Source: Gordonia amicalis NBRC 100051 = JCM 11271
GTDB lineage: Bacteria; Actinomycetota; Actinomycetes; Mycobacteriales; Mycobacteriaceae
Assembly (NCBI RefSeq): GCF_000332995.1
Contig: NZ_BANS01000013.1
Span: 62,001-126,000, forward strand
DNA: 64,000 nt
Direction: 5' to 3'
Positions 8,708 through 20,163 of the stretch are shown piece by piece (within the stretch, counting starts at the first letter, position 1; every line of letters begins with the position of its first letter). Under the pieces are notes generated by a model, which saw nothing but the letters and a program-made list of their open reading frames with translations, searched no databases and was not told the origin of the DNA. Made by a program: the position numbers and the translations under genes.

Positions 8708-9767
8708 GCGCGGGTCCGGTGACCAGCGGTAGATCGAGGGTCGTGCGGAGTCCCGCGCGTCCTTCGACCACCGCCGGTATCGCATTGACGATGCGACCCG
8801 CCGCCGCGACGATCGCCGCGTGGTTGTGATCGCCCTTGAGGCTGGTCGGGCAGATGTCGACGGTGTACGAGGGTTCGCCGGTGATCTCGACCCGGTAGCA
8901 CCCGCCGGGTTGCGCGGGCTGGGCCCAGTCCGGACGCAGGTCGCCGCGTAGCCGGGTGACGTGTTCGATCACGATCGCCGGACGTCCCTCGACCTTGCCG
9001 ATGTTCTGGAAACGCACCGCCGCACGGGTGCCTTTGGCGATGGGGCCCGCGGCGATCTCGAAATCCTCTGGTGCGGGATCGCTTTCGTGGAGTTCCTCGA
9101 TCTCGTCGACCGTCACCCCGAGCCCCGCGGCGAGTTGCCGGATCGTCGTGCCCCAAGCCAGGCCCAGGACCCCGGGCAGGAACAGCATCGGCGTCTCCTC
9201 GAGGGGTTTGCCGAACCCCATCACGTCGAACATGACCGTCGCGCCGTCGTAGGTGGCGTAGTCGGCGATCTCCATGCAGCGGACCTGCTCGATGCGCTGG
9301 CAGGTCCCGGCGAACACGAAGGGGATGAGGTCGTTGGCGAACCCGGGATCGACGCCGGTCACGAACAGGCTCGCGCCGCTCGCCGCAGTGGTCTCCTCGA
9401 TCTTGGTGATGGCCTTCTGCGGCATCACTCCCCACGGGTACTGCAGGGTGTTCGGCGAGGAGCCCACGACGTCGATCCCGGTTGCGAGGAAGCGCACCAC
9501 ATCGTTGAACGCCTCGACCGGCCGCGTGTCGCCCATGGCGCAGTAGACGACGCAGTCCGGTTTCGCGGCGATCACCGCGCCGAGGTCGTCGACCGCCCGG
9601 ACGCCGGTCGGGGTCTCGAGGCCGGCGAGGGTCGCGGCGTCGACGCCGACTTTCTCCGCCGTGGACACGCACACCGCAACGAGCTCGAACCGCGAGTCCT
9701 CGATCAACTGCGTGAGAGACAACCGGCCGACGTTGCCGGTTCCGACGAGGGCGACCCGAATGGGCAT
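8682..9767 (-). CDS. NAD(P)-dependent dihydrodipicolinate-reductase-like dehydrogenase
   Basis: 361 residues from ATG 9767, which has AAGGAG nine bases upstream. The N-terminal Rossmann motif is MPIRVALVGTGNVGRLSL and the C-terminal half carries DHNHAAIVAAAGRIVNAIPA, matching the DapB-like / diaminopimelate-dehydrogenase-like family common in mycolic actinobacteria, where members are annotated as amine- or CoA-linked dehydrogenases. The substrate is not known; context beside an SDR suggests lipid or steroid metabolism. Its 3' end overlaps the convergent response regulator by 26 bases. Confidence 0.82.
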   Translation of the reverse strand: MPIRVALVGTGNVGRLSLTQLIEDSRFELVAVCVSTAEKVGVDAATLAGLETPTGVRAVDDLGAVIAAKPDCVVYCAMGDTRPVEAFNDVVRFLATGIDVVGSSPNTLQYPWGVMPQKAITKIEETTAASGASLFVTGVDPGFANDLIPFVFAGTCQRIEQVRCMEIADYATYDGATVMFDVMGFGKPLEETPMLFLPGVLGLAWGTTIRQLAAGLGVTVDEIEELHESDPAPEDFEIAAGPIAKGTRAAVRFQNIGKVEGRPAIVIEHVTRLRGDLRPDWAQPAQPGGCYRVEITGEPSYTVDICPTSLKGDHNHAAIVAAAGRIVNAIPAVVEGRAGLRTTLDLPLVTGPALTPPLRRA

Positions 9768-9901
9768 GGCGAGAGTCTCCTTGCGCTGGCATCCGCCGGA
9801 CGGGCCATGTGAACACCTGTCCGGACTCATGTCTGTTCAGTAGACCATTTCTTGGTGGAACCTGTTCTATTTTCGCTACGACCGAGGTAGCGTGGCTCGC
9901 C

Positions 9902-10636
9902 ATGGGACGCGTAGACGACAAGGTTGCAGTGATCACCGGGGGTTCGCGGGGGATGGGTGCCGAGCACGCCCGGGCTCTGGTCGCGGAGGGTGCCAAGGTC
10001 GTGATCGGCGACATCCTCGACGACGAGGGCAAAGCCCTGGCCGCCGAACTCGGTGCCGCGGCGCGGTACGTCCACCTCGACGTCACCTCACCGGAGGACT
10101 GGCAGACCGCCGTCACCACCGCGGTCGACGAGTTCGGGAAGGTCAATGTCCTCGTGAACAACGCGGGCATCGTCAACGGCTCGACGATCCAGCAGTTCCG
10201 CCTCGACAAGTGGAAGCAGATCCTCGACGTCAACCTCACCGGCACCTTCCTTGGCATCCAGGCGGTTGCGGATCTGATGATCGAGGCCGGCGGCGGATCG
10301 ATCATCAACGTGTCCTCGGTCGAAGGCCTTCGTGGAAGCCCGTGGGCGCACGGCTATGTCGCCACCAAGTGGGGTGTCCGCGGACTCGCGAAGTCCGTCG
10401 CACTCGAACTCGCCCCGCACAACGTCCGGGTCAACTCGATCCACCCCGGTCTCGTCCGCACGCCGATGACCGAGGGCATCCCGGAGGACATGGTCAAGGT
10501 TCCGATGGGCCGGGCAGCGCAATCAAGCGAGGTGTCGACCTTCGTGGTGTTCCTCGCCAGTGACGAGTCGTCCTACGCCACCGGTGCGGAGTTCGTGATG
10601 GACGGCGGACTCAGCGCCGACGTGCCGCATAAGTGA
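9902..10636 (+). CDS. Short-chain dehydrogenase, 3-alpha/20-beta-hydroxysteroid dehydrogenase-like
   Basis: 244 residues from ATG 9902. It shows the cofactor motif TGGSRGMGAEHA, the NNAG motif, catalytic Ser (INVSSVEG) and Tyr-Lys (GYVATKWGVRGLAKS), then NSIHPGLVRTPMTEG, closely resembling FabG3-type 3-alpha,20-beta-hydroxysteroid dehydrogenases of actinobacteria. Use on a steroid is inferred from family only. It is divergent from the DapB-like gene (134 bases between start codons) and overlaps the convergent permease gene by 26 bases. Confidence 0.9.
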   Translation: MGRVDDKVAVITGGSRGMGAEHARALVAEGAKVVIGDILDDEGKALAAELGAAARYVHLDVTSPEDWQTAVTTAVDEFGKVNVLVNNAGIVNGSTIQQFRLDKWKQILDVNLTGTFLGIQAVADLMIEAGGGSIINVSSVEGLRGSPWAHGYVATKWGVRGLAKSVALELAPHNVRVNSIHPGLVRTPMTEGIPEDMVKVPMGRAAQSSEVSTFVVFLASDESSYATGAEFVMDGGLSADVPHK

Positions 10637-11579
10637 ACACCCACACCAGGATCACCATCCCGATCAGCTCGACGAGCGTCTGAGTGATCACCGCTGCCGC
10701 GGCGAGTTCGGCACCGACCGGGAGTGCCAGCGCCAGCGGGAGCACGACGAGCGAATTGCGCGTCGCGCCGGAGAAGACCACGGCCGTTCCGGAGGCCGGT
10801 GTGAGGCGACATCCGCGCACCACCACGAGACCGATGATCGTCATGGCTGCGAGGAACGCGACGTAGACCGGGATGACCCCGGCGATGTCGTCGAATCGTG
10901 AATCGATACGCGGGATCTGAGAACCCACCGCGGTGAACAGCACCGCCATCATCAGCGGCACCATCGTGGTCGAGGCCGCGTCGCCGGCACGACGCCCGAC
11001 GTCGCTTCGCGCCGCCCACGCCTGCGTGAGCCAGGCCAGCGCCAGCGGAACGACGATAAGGATTCCGAAGGCCCACAGGAACGGTTCCGGATCGATCGCT
11101 GCCCGGCCATCTCCGAGCAGGAGCGTCAGATACACCGGGACGATGAGCATCTGGGCGAGCAACAGCAGCGGCGTCGCCGCGAGCAGGCGCTGGTTGTCAC
11201 CGCCCGCGAGCCCGGCGAAGACGACGACGTAATCGACACACGGGCACAGGAGGACGAGCAGCGCGCCCACCCGGATGGCGTCGTCCGCCGGTAACAGGGG
11301 AGACAGCGCCGCGACCACCGCGGGCACGATGACGAAGTTCACCGACAACACCACTGCGAGGAACTTGCGGTCGCGGAGGGAGGCAGCGAGATCGGTCGCC
11401 TTCACCTGCAGGAAGGTGACGTAGAGAAGTGCGGCGAGCAGCGGGGTGACCGCCACGTCCATCGATTGGGCCGCCGAGGTCAGTGCCAGGCCGAAGCCGA
11501 GACCGGCACCGATCGCGAGGAGATACAACGCGACCTGGTGCTGTTCGAGACGCTCGGGGACCGTGACGGTGGCTTGCAC
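10611..11579 (-). CDS. Bile acid:sodium symporter / ACR3-type membrane permease
   Basis: 322 residues from GTG at 11579, with about ten hydrophobic helices. The segment VLLCPCVDYVVVFAGLAGGD resembles the helix-4 signature of the BASS/arsenite permease superfamily, and SGATRNSLVVLPLALALP is the conserved second repeat. Arsenite efflux and organic-anion transport are both possible; there is no ArsR or ArsC nearby to favour arsenic. The 3' end overlaps the SDR gene by 26 bases on the opposite strand. The start is 46 bases from the divergent CPBP protease gene. Confidence 0.85.
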   Translation of the reverse strand: MQATVTVPERLEQHQVALYLLAIGAGLGFGLALTSAAQSMDVAVTPLLAALLYVTFLQVKATDLAASLRDRKFLAVVLSVNFVIVPAVVAALSPLLPADDAIRVGALLVLLCPCVDYVVVFAGLAGGDNQRLLAATPLLLLAQMLIVPVYLTLLLGDGRAAIDPEPFLWAFGILIVVPLALAWLTQAWAARSDVGRRAGDAASTTMVPLMMAVLFTAVGSQIPRIDSRFDDIAGVIPVYVAFLAAMTIIGLVVVRGCRLTPASGTAVVFSGATRNSLVVLPLALALPVGAELAAAAVITQTLVELIGMVILVWVFTYAARRR

Positions 11580-11625
11580 TGCACCATTCTGGGTCACTGC
11601 CCGTCGTTCGGCGGCACCGGACACG

Positions 11626-12357
11626 GTGCCGCGCGACACTCGACGGGTGACCGGATCTTCGAGACGCCACGACGCCGCACTCCTCGTGGTGGTGGTCGCG
11701 GTCCTGATCGCGGCCAACATCGCCGCGCACCGGTCGGCCGGTGTGCTCGCGGTGGTGGTCATCCCGGTGGCGGCGATCGTGCTGTTGCTCGTCGCGCGGC
11801 TCGGCGGACTCGACTGGCGCGAACTGGGTCTGAGCCGAGCGGAACTACGCGCAGGTATTCCGTTCGCCGTGGCGTCGGTGATCGTGGTCGCGGCCATCGT
11901 GTCGACGGCCGTGGCAGTCCCCGCGACCCGGGACTTCTTCCTGTCCGATCGCTACGACGACACATCCGAGGCGCTGCTCGCCGCCTTCGTCATCATCCCC
12001 CTGCAGACGGTGATCCCGGAGGAGCTCATGTTCCGTGGCGTCCTGCAGGGGACTCTCGAACGGCTGTGCGGGCCGAGGGCGACCCTGGTGTTCGGCGCCA
12101 TCGCCTTCGGGCTGTGGCACATCCTGTCCTCGACGGGACTCACCGGAGGCAACGAGGGCCTGAGCGATGTCCTCGGATCGGGCACGGCCGCGCAGGTCGT
12201 CGGGATCGCGGGCGCGGTCGTCGCCACCGGCGTCGCAGGTCTCGTGCTCGGCTGGTTGCGGCAGCGCACCACGAGTCTCCTCGCCCCGATCGCCCTGCAC
12301 TGGGCTCTCAACGCCACCGGCGCCATCGGCGCGGCGGTGGCGTGGAATGTGTCGTGA
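11626..12357 (+). CDS. CPBP-family intramembrane glutamic endopeptidase
   Basis: About 243 residues if GTG 11626 is used; GTG 11647 would give 236. The conserved CPBP motifs are present in order: EELMFRG (catalytic Glu-Glu), FGLWHIL, and HWALNATG, within six or so membrane segments. Family members include CAAX-type prenyl endopeptidases and bacteriocin-immunity proteins; the bacterial substrate is usually unknown. It is divergent from the permease gene and ends 10 bases before the convergent upp gene. Confidence 0.85.
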   Translation: MPRDTRRVTGSSRRHDAALLVVVVAVLIAANIAAHRSAGVLAVVVIPVAAIVLLLVARLGGLDWRELGLSRAELRAGIPFAVASVIVVAAIVSTAVAVPATRDFFLSDRYDDTSEALLAAFVIIPLQTVIPEELMFRGVLQGTLERLCGPRATLVFGAIAFGLWHILSSTGLTGGNEGLSDVLGSGTAAQVVGIAGAVVATGVAGLVLGWLRQRTTSLLAPIALHWALNATGAIGAAVAWNVS

Positions 12358-12367
12358 GCCTTTACTG

Positions 12368-12997
12368 TCAAGCCGTCCCGAACACCCGGTCGCCGACGTC
12401 GCCCAGCCCCGGGCGGATGAAACCGTTGTCGTCGAGTTCCCGGTCGATCCCGGCGGTGTAGATGGGGACCTCGGGGTGCGCCTCGTGCAACACGTCGATG
12501 CCCTCCGGGCAGGCGACAAGGCACACGAACTTGATCGATCGCGGCGAGTACTCCTTGATTCGATCGATCGCCGCGACCGCCGAAAAGCCGGTGGCCAGAA
12601 GCGGATCGACGATGACCACGTCGCGTTCGTCCAGGTCCGCGGGCATCTTGAAGTAGTACTCGACCACCACCATGGTCTTGGGGTCGCGGTAGAGGCCGAT
12701 GTGGCCCACGCGGGCGCCTGGTACGACGGTCAGCATTCCGTCGGCGATTCCGGCGCCGGCCCGTAGGACGGCAGCGAAGACCAGTTTCTTACCGTCGATC
12801 ACGCTCGCGGTGGTGGTCTCCAGCGGTGTGTCGATGGTGATCTCGTGCATCGGGGTGTCGCGCAGCACGTCGTAGGCCATGAGCGTGGAGATCTCGTTGA
12901 GCAGACGACGGAAGTCGTTGGTGGAAGTGTCCTTCCGGCGCATCAGCGTGAGCTTGTGCTGTACCAGCGGATGATCGATGACGGCGACGGTGCCCAT
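12368..12997 (-). CDS. upp: Uracil phosphoribosyltransferase
   Basis: 209 residues from ATG 12997. It has the full Upp signature: [34 protein letters not shown], the PRPP loop [14 protein letters not shown], and the C-terminal uracil-binding [22 protein letters not shown]. It converts uracil and PRPP to UMP. It is the third gene of an operon behind URC1-like and URC4-like genes (20 bases after the URC4 stop). In the URC pathway a uracil phosphoribosyltransferase (URC6) provides the first step, so here it probably feeds catabolism as well as salvage. Confidence 0.97.
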   Translation of the reverse strand: MGTVAVIDHPLVQHKLTLMRRKDTSTNDFRRLLNEISTLMAYDVLRDTPMHEITIDTPLETTTASVIDGKKLVFAAVLRAGAGIADGMLTVVPGARVGHIGLYRDPKTMVVVEYYFKMPADLDERDVVIVDPLLATGFSAVAAIDRIKEYSPRSIKFVCLVACPEGIDVLHEAHPEVPIYTAGIDRELDDNGFIRPGLGDVGDRVFGTA

Positions 12998-13017
12998 GGT
13001 TCCCCTAATCGTGGTGC

Positions 13018-14289
13018 TCAGAAGACTGTTCCGGTACTGCGGATCGACAAGGGCGGCGACCCGTTCCGCAACCGTGCCGCCAGTGCTCGCCCGGCCGCCC
13101 AGGTGCCGCCCTCGAGCACGCAGGCCAGCGGCATCGCCGTCGGGTCGGTCCCGAGACGATCGCGGACGAGGTCGGCGATCTCGTCGAGCAATGCGACGGT
13201 GAGGGCACGCCATTCGACGACGAGTTGATCGCCGACCTCCCATTCGACGTCCACCCACTCCTCGTCCCGAAGCGCGAGAACGCCGGTGTCGAGGAAGAGT
13301 CCGCCATTGCGGTACTCGGGCAGGCCGGTCAACTGGTCGATGCCGGTCACCTCCACGCCGGCCCACATGAACGGTTCGAGCAGCGAGTAGGTCAGCCACT
13401 GGGACAGCTTGTGGAACGGGATCCAGCCGGCGGTGGCGCCCGGACCGGTCACCGCGTCGTGCTGCCAGCAGTCGCCCAGCGGTACCGAGCCGATCCTGTT
13501 GTCCGACGGCCAGATCGGGCCGAGGAAGGTCAGGACGGCGTCCAGGATCGCGGTGGCGCTCACGGTGCCGCGACCGTCTGCGGTCAGGTGGTCGAAGAGG
13601 CCCCCGGGTCGGCCGGCGGAACCGAAGATCGCCGGCTGATCGGCGAGGGCGGTGCCGAGGCGGCGCAGCAGCTCCACGCGGCCCTCCAGTCCGGTGATCG
13701 GGTTACCCGCTGAGACCTGGAACGCGGCGCCCAGGCTCTCGACCGTCACCGCACGTAGACCCGCGGCGTCGACCCGTGACGGCTGCGCCGCATCACCGGA
13801 GAACAGTCCGCCGACGAACGCCTCCCAGCTGGCGACGCCGAGGCCTTCCGAGCGCGTCAGGACCAGACCGGTCGACTTCTCCCGATAGGACCATTCGGGA
13901 CCGGCTCCGGCGTCGAGGAGGACGCTGACCAGGACGACGTCGACGAGTGCGCGGATGTGGTCAGGGGAGTTCGCGGGCGGAAGCATGTCCCGCAGCGACT
14001 CGAGTCGGTCGATGCCGCCGGCTTCGAAATGGCGCCAGCGACTGTGGAAGGGGATCGCACCGTCGGGATGGCGTTCGCGGGTGATCTCGACGACGATGTC
14101 GGCGGCAGAGGCGAGCGCGTCGTCCTGGACCGTGAACCAGGGCGACCGGCCACCTCGCGCACGGTCGAGGAGCTGGCGGGAGCGTTCGCGAACCGCGGTG
14201 CTCGTTCGCAGCAGCGCGGCCGCGGCGATCTCGGTGTCGGGTGTCGCGGCGGTCCGGGCGGCGGTGTCGTTTCGCGTGGTGCCGTTCAT
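13018..14289 (-). CDS. URC4/Urg3-like DUF1688 protein of uracil catabolism
   Basis: 423 residues from ATG 14289, whose ATGA overlaps the stop of the URC1-like gene. The sequence has the landmarks of DUF1688: [12 protein letters not shown] near residue 80, [47 protein letters not shown], and [18 protein letters not shown]. In the yeast URC pathway, URC4 belongs to this family and is required to degrade uracil after it becomes UMP, but its chemistry is unresolved. No Rossmann or known catalytic motif is visible. Placement between URC1 and UPRT makes the assignment strong. Confidence 0.9.
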   Translation of the reverse strand: MNGTTRNDTAARTAATPDTEIAAAALLRTSTAVRERSRQLLDRARGGRSPWFTVQDDALASAADIVVEITRERHPDGAIPFHSRWRHFEAGGIDRLESLRDMLPPANSPDHIRALVDVVLVSVLLDAGAGPEWSYREKSTGLVLTRSEGLGVASWEAFVGGLFSGDAAQPSRVDAAGLRAVTVESLGAAFQVSAGNPITGLEGRVELLRRLGTALADQPAIFGSAGRPGGLFDHLTADGRGTVSATAILDAVLTFLGPIWPSDNRIGSVPLGDCWQHDAVTGPGATAGWIPFHKLSQWLTYSLLEPFMWAGVEVTGIDQLTGLPEYRNGGLFLDTGVLALRDEEWVDVEWEVGDQLVVEWRALTVALLDEIADLVRDRLGTDPTAMPLACVLEGGTWAAGRALAARLRNGSPPLSIRSTGTVF

Positions 14290-15536
14290 TCGAGCCCCCG
14301 GCCCTTGACCTTTCGCAACGCCTCGGCGTCGGGAACCGGTCCGGGGGTGAAGTATCCGGCGGCCATCTTGGCGTCGATCTCCACGCGGGCGTCGGCCGGG
14401 ACGAGTTCGTCGGGGATGTTGACCCGCTCGCCGACCTCGATTCCCGAACCGGTGATCGCGTCGTATTTCATGTTGCTCATCGACACGAGGCGGTGGATCC
14501 TGGTGATCCCGAACCAGTGCAGGACGTCGGGCATGAGTTCCTGGAACCGCATGTCCTGAACTCCCGCAACACATTCGGTGCGGGCGAAGTACTGGTCGGC
14601 GGTATCGCCACCCACTTGGCGTTTGCGTGCGTTGTAGACGAGGAACTTGGTGACCTCGCCCAACGCCCGGCCCTCCTTGCGGGAGTAGGAGACCAAACCG
14701 ACGCCACCGCCCTGGGCGCCACGAATGCATTCCTCGATCGCGTGGGTGAGGTACGGCCGGCACGTGCAGATGTCGGAGCCGAAGACGTCGGAGCCGTTGC
14801 ATTCGTCGTGGACGCGAGCGGTCAGTTCGACCGTGGGATCGGCGAGATCGCGGGCGTTCCCGAAGACATAGACGGTCTGCCCGCCGATCGGTGGCAGGAA
14901 CACCTCGAGGTCTGAGCGCGTCACGAGTTCGGGATACATGCCCCCGGTCTCCTCGAACAGGACCCGCCGCAACTCGGCCTCGGAACAGCCGAATCGTTCG
15001 GCGACGCCGGGTAGATGCCAGACCGGCTCGACCGCGGCCTTGGTCACCAGGGCGGCGCCGCTGGGCAGGAGCAACCTGCCGTCGGGGACGAGGCGCCCCT
15101 TCTCGATCGCCTCGGCGATCTCGGGGAGGATGACGTGTGCCTTGGTGACGGCGATGGTCGGACGGATGTCGTAGCCGGCGGCGATCTTGTCGGGAAAGCT
15201 CTCCGCTACCGTGGCACCCCACGGATCGAGGGAGACAATCGCCTTCGGGTCACCCCACTGCGGGTACGGGCCGATGTGGTCGGTGGGCGAGGTGTTGGTC
15301 AGATCTGCGCGATGGTCTCGGGCCAGCGCGCCGGCGGCCACCGCGAGCGCGCGGTAGACGCTGTATGAACCGCTGTGGGTGCCGATCACGTTGCGGTGGG
15401 CGCGAACTCCGGTCGTGCCGATGACCGGTCCGCGCTCGGCGGCGGTCGGTGCACCCCAGTGGATGGACGGGGCGTCGACGCCGCCGCTGTGCGAGGTCAG
15501 TCGGATGTGCCCCAGGGATGTGTGCTCGCCGGACAT
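14286..15536 (-). CDS. GTP cyclohydrolase II-like URC1 protein of uracil catabolism
   Basis: 416 residues from ATG 15536 with AAGGAG upstream. The C-terminal half is RibA-like: zinc cysteines at 246, 257 and 259 (C-x10-C-x-C, as in GTP cyclohydrolase II), then GVGLVSYSRKEGRALGE. An N-terminal ~190-residue extension (SGSYSVYRALAVAAG, HIGPYPQWGDPKAIVSLDPWG) is absent from riboflavin RibA and typical of URC1, proposed to open the pyrimidine ring of a uracil nucleotide. It heads the operon with URC4 and UPRT. No riboflavin genes are nearby, which argues against a biosynthetic role. Confidence 0.92.
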   Translation of the reverse strand: MSGEHTSLGHIRLTSHSGGVDAPSIHWGAPTAAERGPVIGTTGVRAHRNVIGTHSGSYSVYRALAVAAGALARDHRADLTNTSPTDHIGPYPQWGDPKAIVSLDPWGATVAESFPDKIAAGYDIRPTIAVTKAHVILPEIAEAIEKGRLVPDGRLLLPSGAALVTKAAVEPVWHLPGVAERFGCSEAELRRVLFEETGGMYPELVTRSDLEVFLPPIGGQTVYVFGNARDLADPTVELTARVHDECNGSDVFGSDICTCRPYLTHAIEECIRGAQGGGVGLVSYSRKEGRALGEVTKFLVYNARKRQVGGDTADQYFARTECVAGVQDMRFQELMPDVLHWFGITRIHRLVSMSNMKYDAITGSGIEVGERVNIPDELVPADARVEIDAKMAAGYFTPGPVPDAEALRKVKGRGLE

Positions 15537-15640
15537 CGCGATCTCCTTCTGCCACGACGGTCACCCGCCACCTCGAGGAAAGCGCCAGCATAGTTCCGAA
15601 TCCGCGATCCTGCCGGGCAGAACGGCACCCGCCGCCAGAG

Positions 15641-15689
15641 ACGATGATGCGGTGGCACCCGTCCGTACCGGGCACCACCGCATCATCGT
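15641..15689 (-). terminator. Long perfect hairpin downstream of katG
   Basis: A 15-bp perfect stem (ACGATGATGCGGTGG at 15641-15655 pairing with 15675-15689) with a 19-base loop lies about 40 bases after the katG stop and about 100 bases before the URC1-like start, both genes running on the minus strand. There is no clear U tract, as is common in actinobacteria. It most likely ends katG transcription and insulates the uracil operon. Confidence 0.65.
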
Positions 15690-15729
15690 GTGAGAGGTGA
15701 TCAGCGATTCAGCTGATCGATGGATCGGC

Positions 15730-18069
<2,340 letters not shown>

Positions 18070-18081
18070 TCAGTGCTGCGG

Positions 18082-18501
18082 TCAGGACCGGCAGTCGGGG
18101 CACAGGCCCCAGTAGACGACCTCGGCCTCGTCGATGACGAAGCCCTGGTCGTTGGACGCGGTGAGGCACGGGGCCGTGCCGACCGCGCAGTCGACGTCGC
18201 CGATCGCCCCGCAGGAACGGCAGACCACGTGGTGGTGGTTGTCGCCGATCCGCGATTCGTAGCGGGACACGTGACCCGATGGCTGAATACGACGGATGAG
18301 ACCGGCAGATGTCAACGCGGCCAACACGTCATAGACGGTTTGCTGCGACACATCGGGCACATCGATTCGCGTCTCCCGAAGCACCGTGTCGGTGTCGGCA
18401 TGGGGATGCGCATGCACCGCACGCATGACGGCGACCCGCGGTCGGGTGACGCGGAGTCGTGCTGCGCGCAGCTTGGTGGCGCAGTCGTCGTCGGTGAGCA
18501 T
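18082..18501 (-). CDS. furA: Fur-family regulator FurA
   Basis: 139 residues from ATG 18501. The N-terminal winged helix contains RVTRPRVAVMRAVHAHPH and SQQTVYDVLAALTSAGLIRR; the metal-binding half contains GDNHHHVVCRSCGAIGDVDC and the C-terminal CPDC. This cysteine pattern is that of FurA paired with katG. It is expected to repress itself and katG and to respond to iron and peroxide. The start codon sits six bases after a near-consensus -10 element, so translation is probably leaderless. Confidence 0.95.
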   Translation of the reverse strand: MLTDDDCATKLRAARLRVTRPRVAVMRAVHAHPHADTDTVLRETRIDVPDVSQQTVYDVLAALTSAGLIRRIQPSGHVSRYESRIGDNHHHVVCRSCGAIGDVDCAVGTAPCLTASNDQGFVIDEAEVVYWGLCPDCRS

Positions 18502-18536
18502 GACTCGAGTATGCACACGTTTCTGGAATGGTTCAA
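18502..18536 (-). promoter_or_regulatory. furA promoter giving a probable leaderless transcript
   Basis: On the minus strand there is TTGAAC (18536-18531), a 17-base spacer, and CATACT (18513-18508), followed by six bases and then the furA ATG. The predicted transcription start therefore coincides with the A of the start codon. The AT-rich stretch CATTCCAGAAAC between the two boxes is where mycobacterial FurA is known to bind. The elements are read directly; the transcription start is inferred. Confidence 0.65.
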
Positions 18537-18629
18537 GTTTGGGTGCTGTCGATGTGTCGGATCCTGACTCGGGTACGACGTACGATCGGCCCATGTGGAA
18601 GCGACGTCCTGCCGGCCGTGGGTGACCTG

Positions 18630-19514
18630 ATGTCCCGCTACGACGAGATCGTCGACGAACTCTACGGTCTGACGCCGGATCTGTTCGTGAAACGCCGAAA
18701 CGAACTCGCCAAGGAGGTCAAGGCCGAGGGGGAATCCGCTCTGGCCAAAGACATCTCGCAATTGCGTAGGCCCACGCAGGCCGCCTGGGCGATCAATCAG
18801 TGGGTGCGAGCGAATCCCGATGACTGCGATCAGGTCACCGCACTCGCCGCGGACCTGTCTGCAGCGCAACGGCGTTCGGCAGCAGATGTGATGCGCGAGC
18901 TGTCCCGCCGACGTCAGGAGTTGATCAGTTCTGCCGCCGACGGGGTGGCGGGTACCGCCGATTCCCTCGGAGTGCGGTTGTCCGACAGTGCGGTTCGCGA
19001 GGTTGCGACAACGCTGCGCGCGGCGATCGCGGACGCCGAGACCCTGGAACGCTTTCGACGCGGCAGCCTCGTCACCTCCGCGGAGTACAGCGGCTTCGGT
19101 CCGGCCGGGGTCTTCGTCGTACCAGATCTGCCGGCCGAGCCGGAACACGCGGCCAGGGACGGCGTGGATGCCTCGAGTGATGTCGACGCGGTGGCCGCCG
19201 GCGAGACCGACGAGGACGCCGAGGTCAGGCGCGAACTCGAGGCACGCCTGTCCCGGGCCGAAGAGGACGAGCGGACGGCGCGCGACGGTCTCGGCGATGC
19301 GTCCACCGCGGTCGACGAGGCGTCCTCAGAGGTCGACGAACTCGTCGCACGGGCGCGGGAACTGCGCGAGCAGCTGTCGCGGGTCGAGGACTCACTGCGC
19401 TTCGAGCGTCAGCGACTGTCGACCGCCGAGCGGGGCCGGTCGGACGCCAAGGTGGCGCTGCGCGACGCGGTTGCCGAGTCGAACAAGCTGAGGGCCGCGC
19501 TCACGGATCTCTGA
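18630..19514 (+). CDS. Hypothetical coiled-coil protein
   Basis: 294 residues from ATG 18630. The N-terminal third is conserved-looking (YDEIVDELYGLTPDLFVKRRNELAKE, RPTQAAWAINQWVR), and the last ~110 residues form a highly charged heptad-rich coiled coil (EVRRELEARLSRAEEDERTARDGL, given partly, then LRFERQRLSTAERGRSDA). No enzyme motif, membrane segment or signal peptide is visible. Proteins of this shape are common but uncharacterised in mycolic actinobacteria. It is divergent from furA and stands alone. Confidence 0.75.
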   Translation: MSRYDEIVDELYGLTPDLFVKRRNELAKEVKAEGESALAKDISQLRRPTQAAWAINQWVRANPDDCDQVTALAADLSAAQRRSAADVMRELSRRRQELISSAADGVAGTADSLGVRLSDSAVREVATTLRAAIADAETLERFRRGSLVTSAEYSGFGPAGVFVVPDLPAEPEHAARDGVDASSDVDAVAAGETDEDAEVRRELEARLSRAEEDERTARDGLGDASTAVDEASSEVDELVARARELREQLSRVEDSLRFERQRLSTAERGRSDAKVALRDAVAESNKLRAALTDL

Positions 19515-19559
19515 GGTCGCGTGCGCCGACGTTGCTCCACTTCCGGCGAGGTGACAGCC

Positions 19560-20114
19560 TCAGATCAGACGCAACGAATCGTCGCGTCGAACTACGAAGA
19601 AGTACGGCGCGGGCGACCCCTTGAGGTCCATGGCGCCGATGACCGCATCGTCGGAGATGCGACGGAAGACGTCGTTGATGGGGAGTTGGTCGTACATCAT
19701 CGTGGCGGTGTCGGTGCCGCGGTAGCGGGTGGTACGCAGCCGCGCCCGTGCCTTGCGGGTCTGGCTCAGCAGGCGGGTCGCTGCGATCGGTGTGGCGAAA
19801 GACATCGCTTTGACCTGTGGTGCCCTCTCGGCGACCGTGAGTCCGCTGAAGGCGATCCCCGGGTTCATCGCCCAGAGGGCGGTGTGGTCGCGGGTGGGGA
19901 AGAGCAACGGGTGCACGGTCTCGGCGTCGACGAATTGCTTTCCCCACCAGCCGCTGGCGGCGAGGAACCCGTCGAGGGGGTGTCCGGTCGGCAGTTCCGC
20001 ACCGCGCCAGGTGCCGATCATGAACTCCGGTTCGACCGCGTCGCAGGAGTCGAACAACTCGAGCGCCTCGGCGGTGTCGGTCGGTGTGGTGGTCAGTATC
20101 TCGCGCACGTCCAT
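19560..20114 (-). CDS. GXWXG/DUF4334 domain protein
   Basis: 184 residues. The motif IGTWRGAELPTGHPLDGFL near residue 33 is the GXWXG domain, and the following part (LWAMNPGIAFSGL, LRTTRYRGTDTATMMYDQLPINDVFR) matches DUF4334, a pair that occurs together in small cytosolic actinobacterial proteins of unknown function. No catalytic residues can be assigned. It is convergent with the coiled-coil gene and followed on the same strand by a DMT transporter gene 49 bases upstream of its start. Confidence 0.85.
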   Translation of the reverse strand: MDVREILTTTPTDTAEALELFDSCDAVEPEFMIGTWRGAELPTGHPLDGFLAASGWWGKQFVDAETVHPLLFPTRDHTALWAMNPGIAFSGLTVAERAPQVKAMSFATPIAATRLLSQTRKARARLRTTRYRGTDTATMMYDQLPINDVFRRISDDAVIGAMDLKGSPAPYFFVVRRDDSLRLI

Positions 20115-20163
20115 GACACCGATCGTACGGGCGAAGACACAGATAGATAAGAATGTCGCAACG

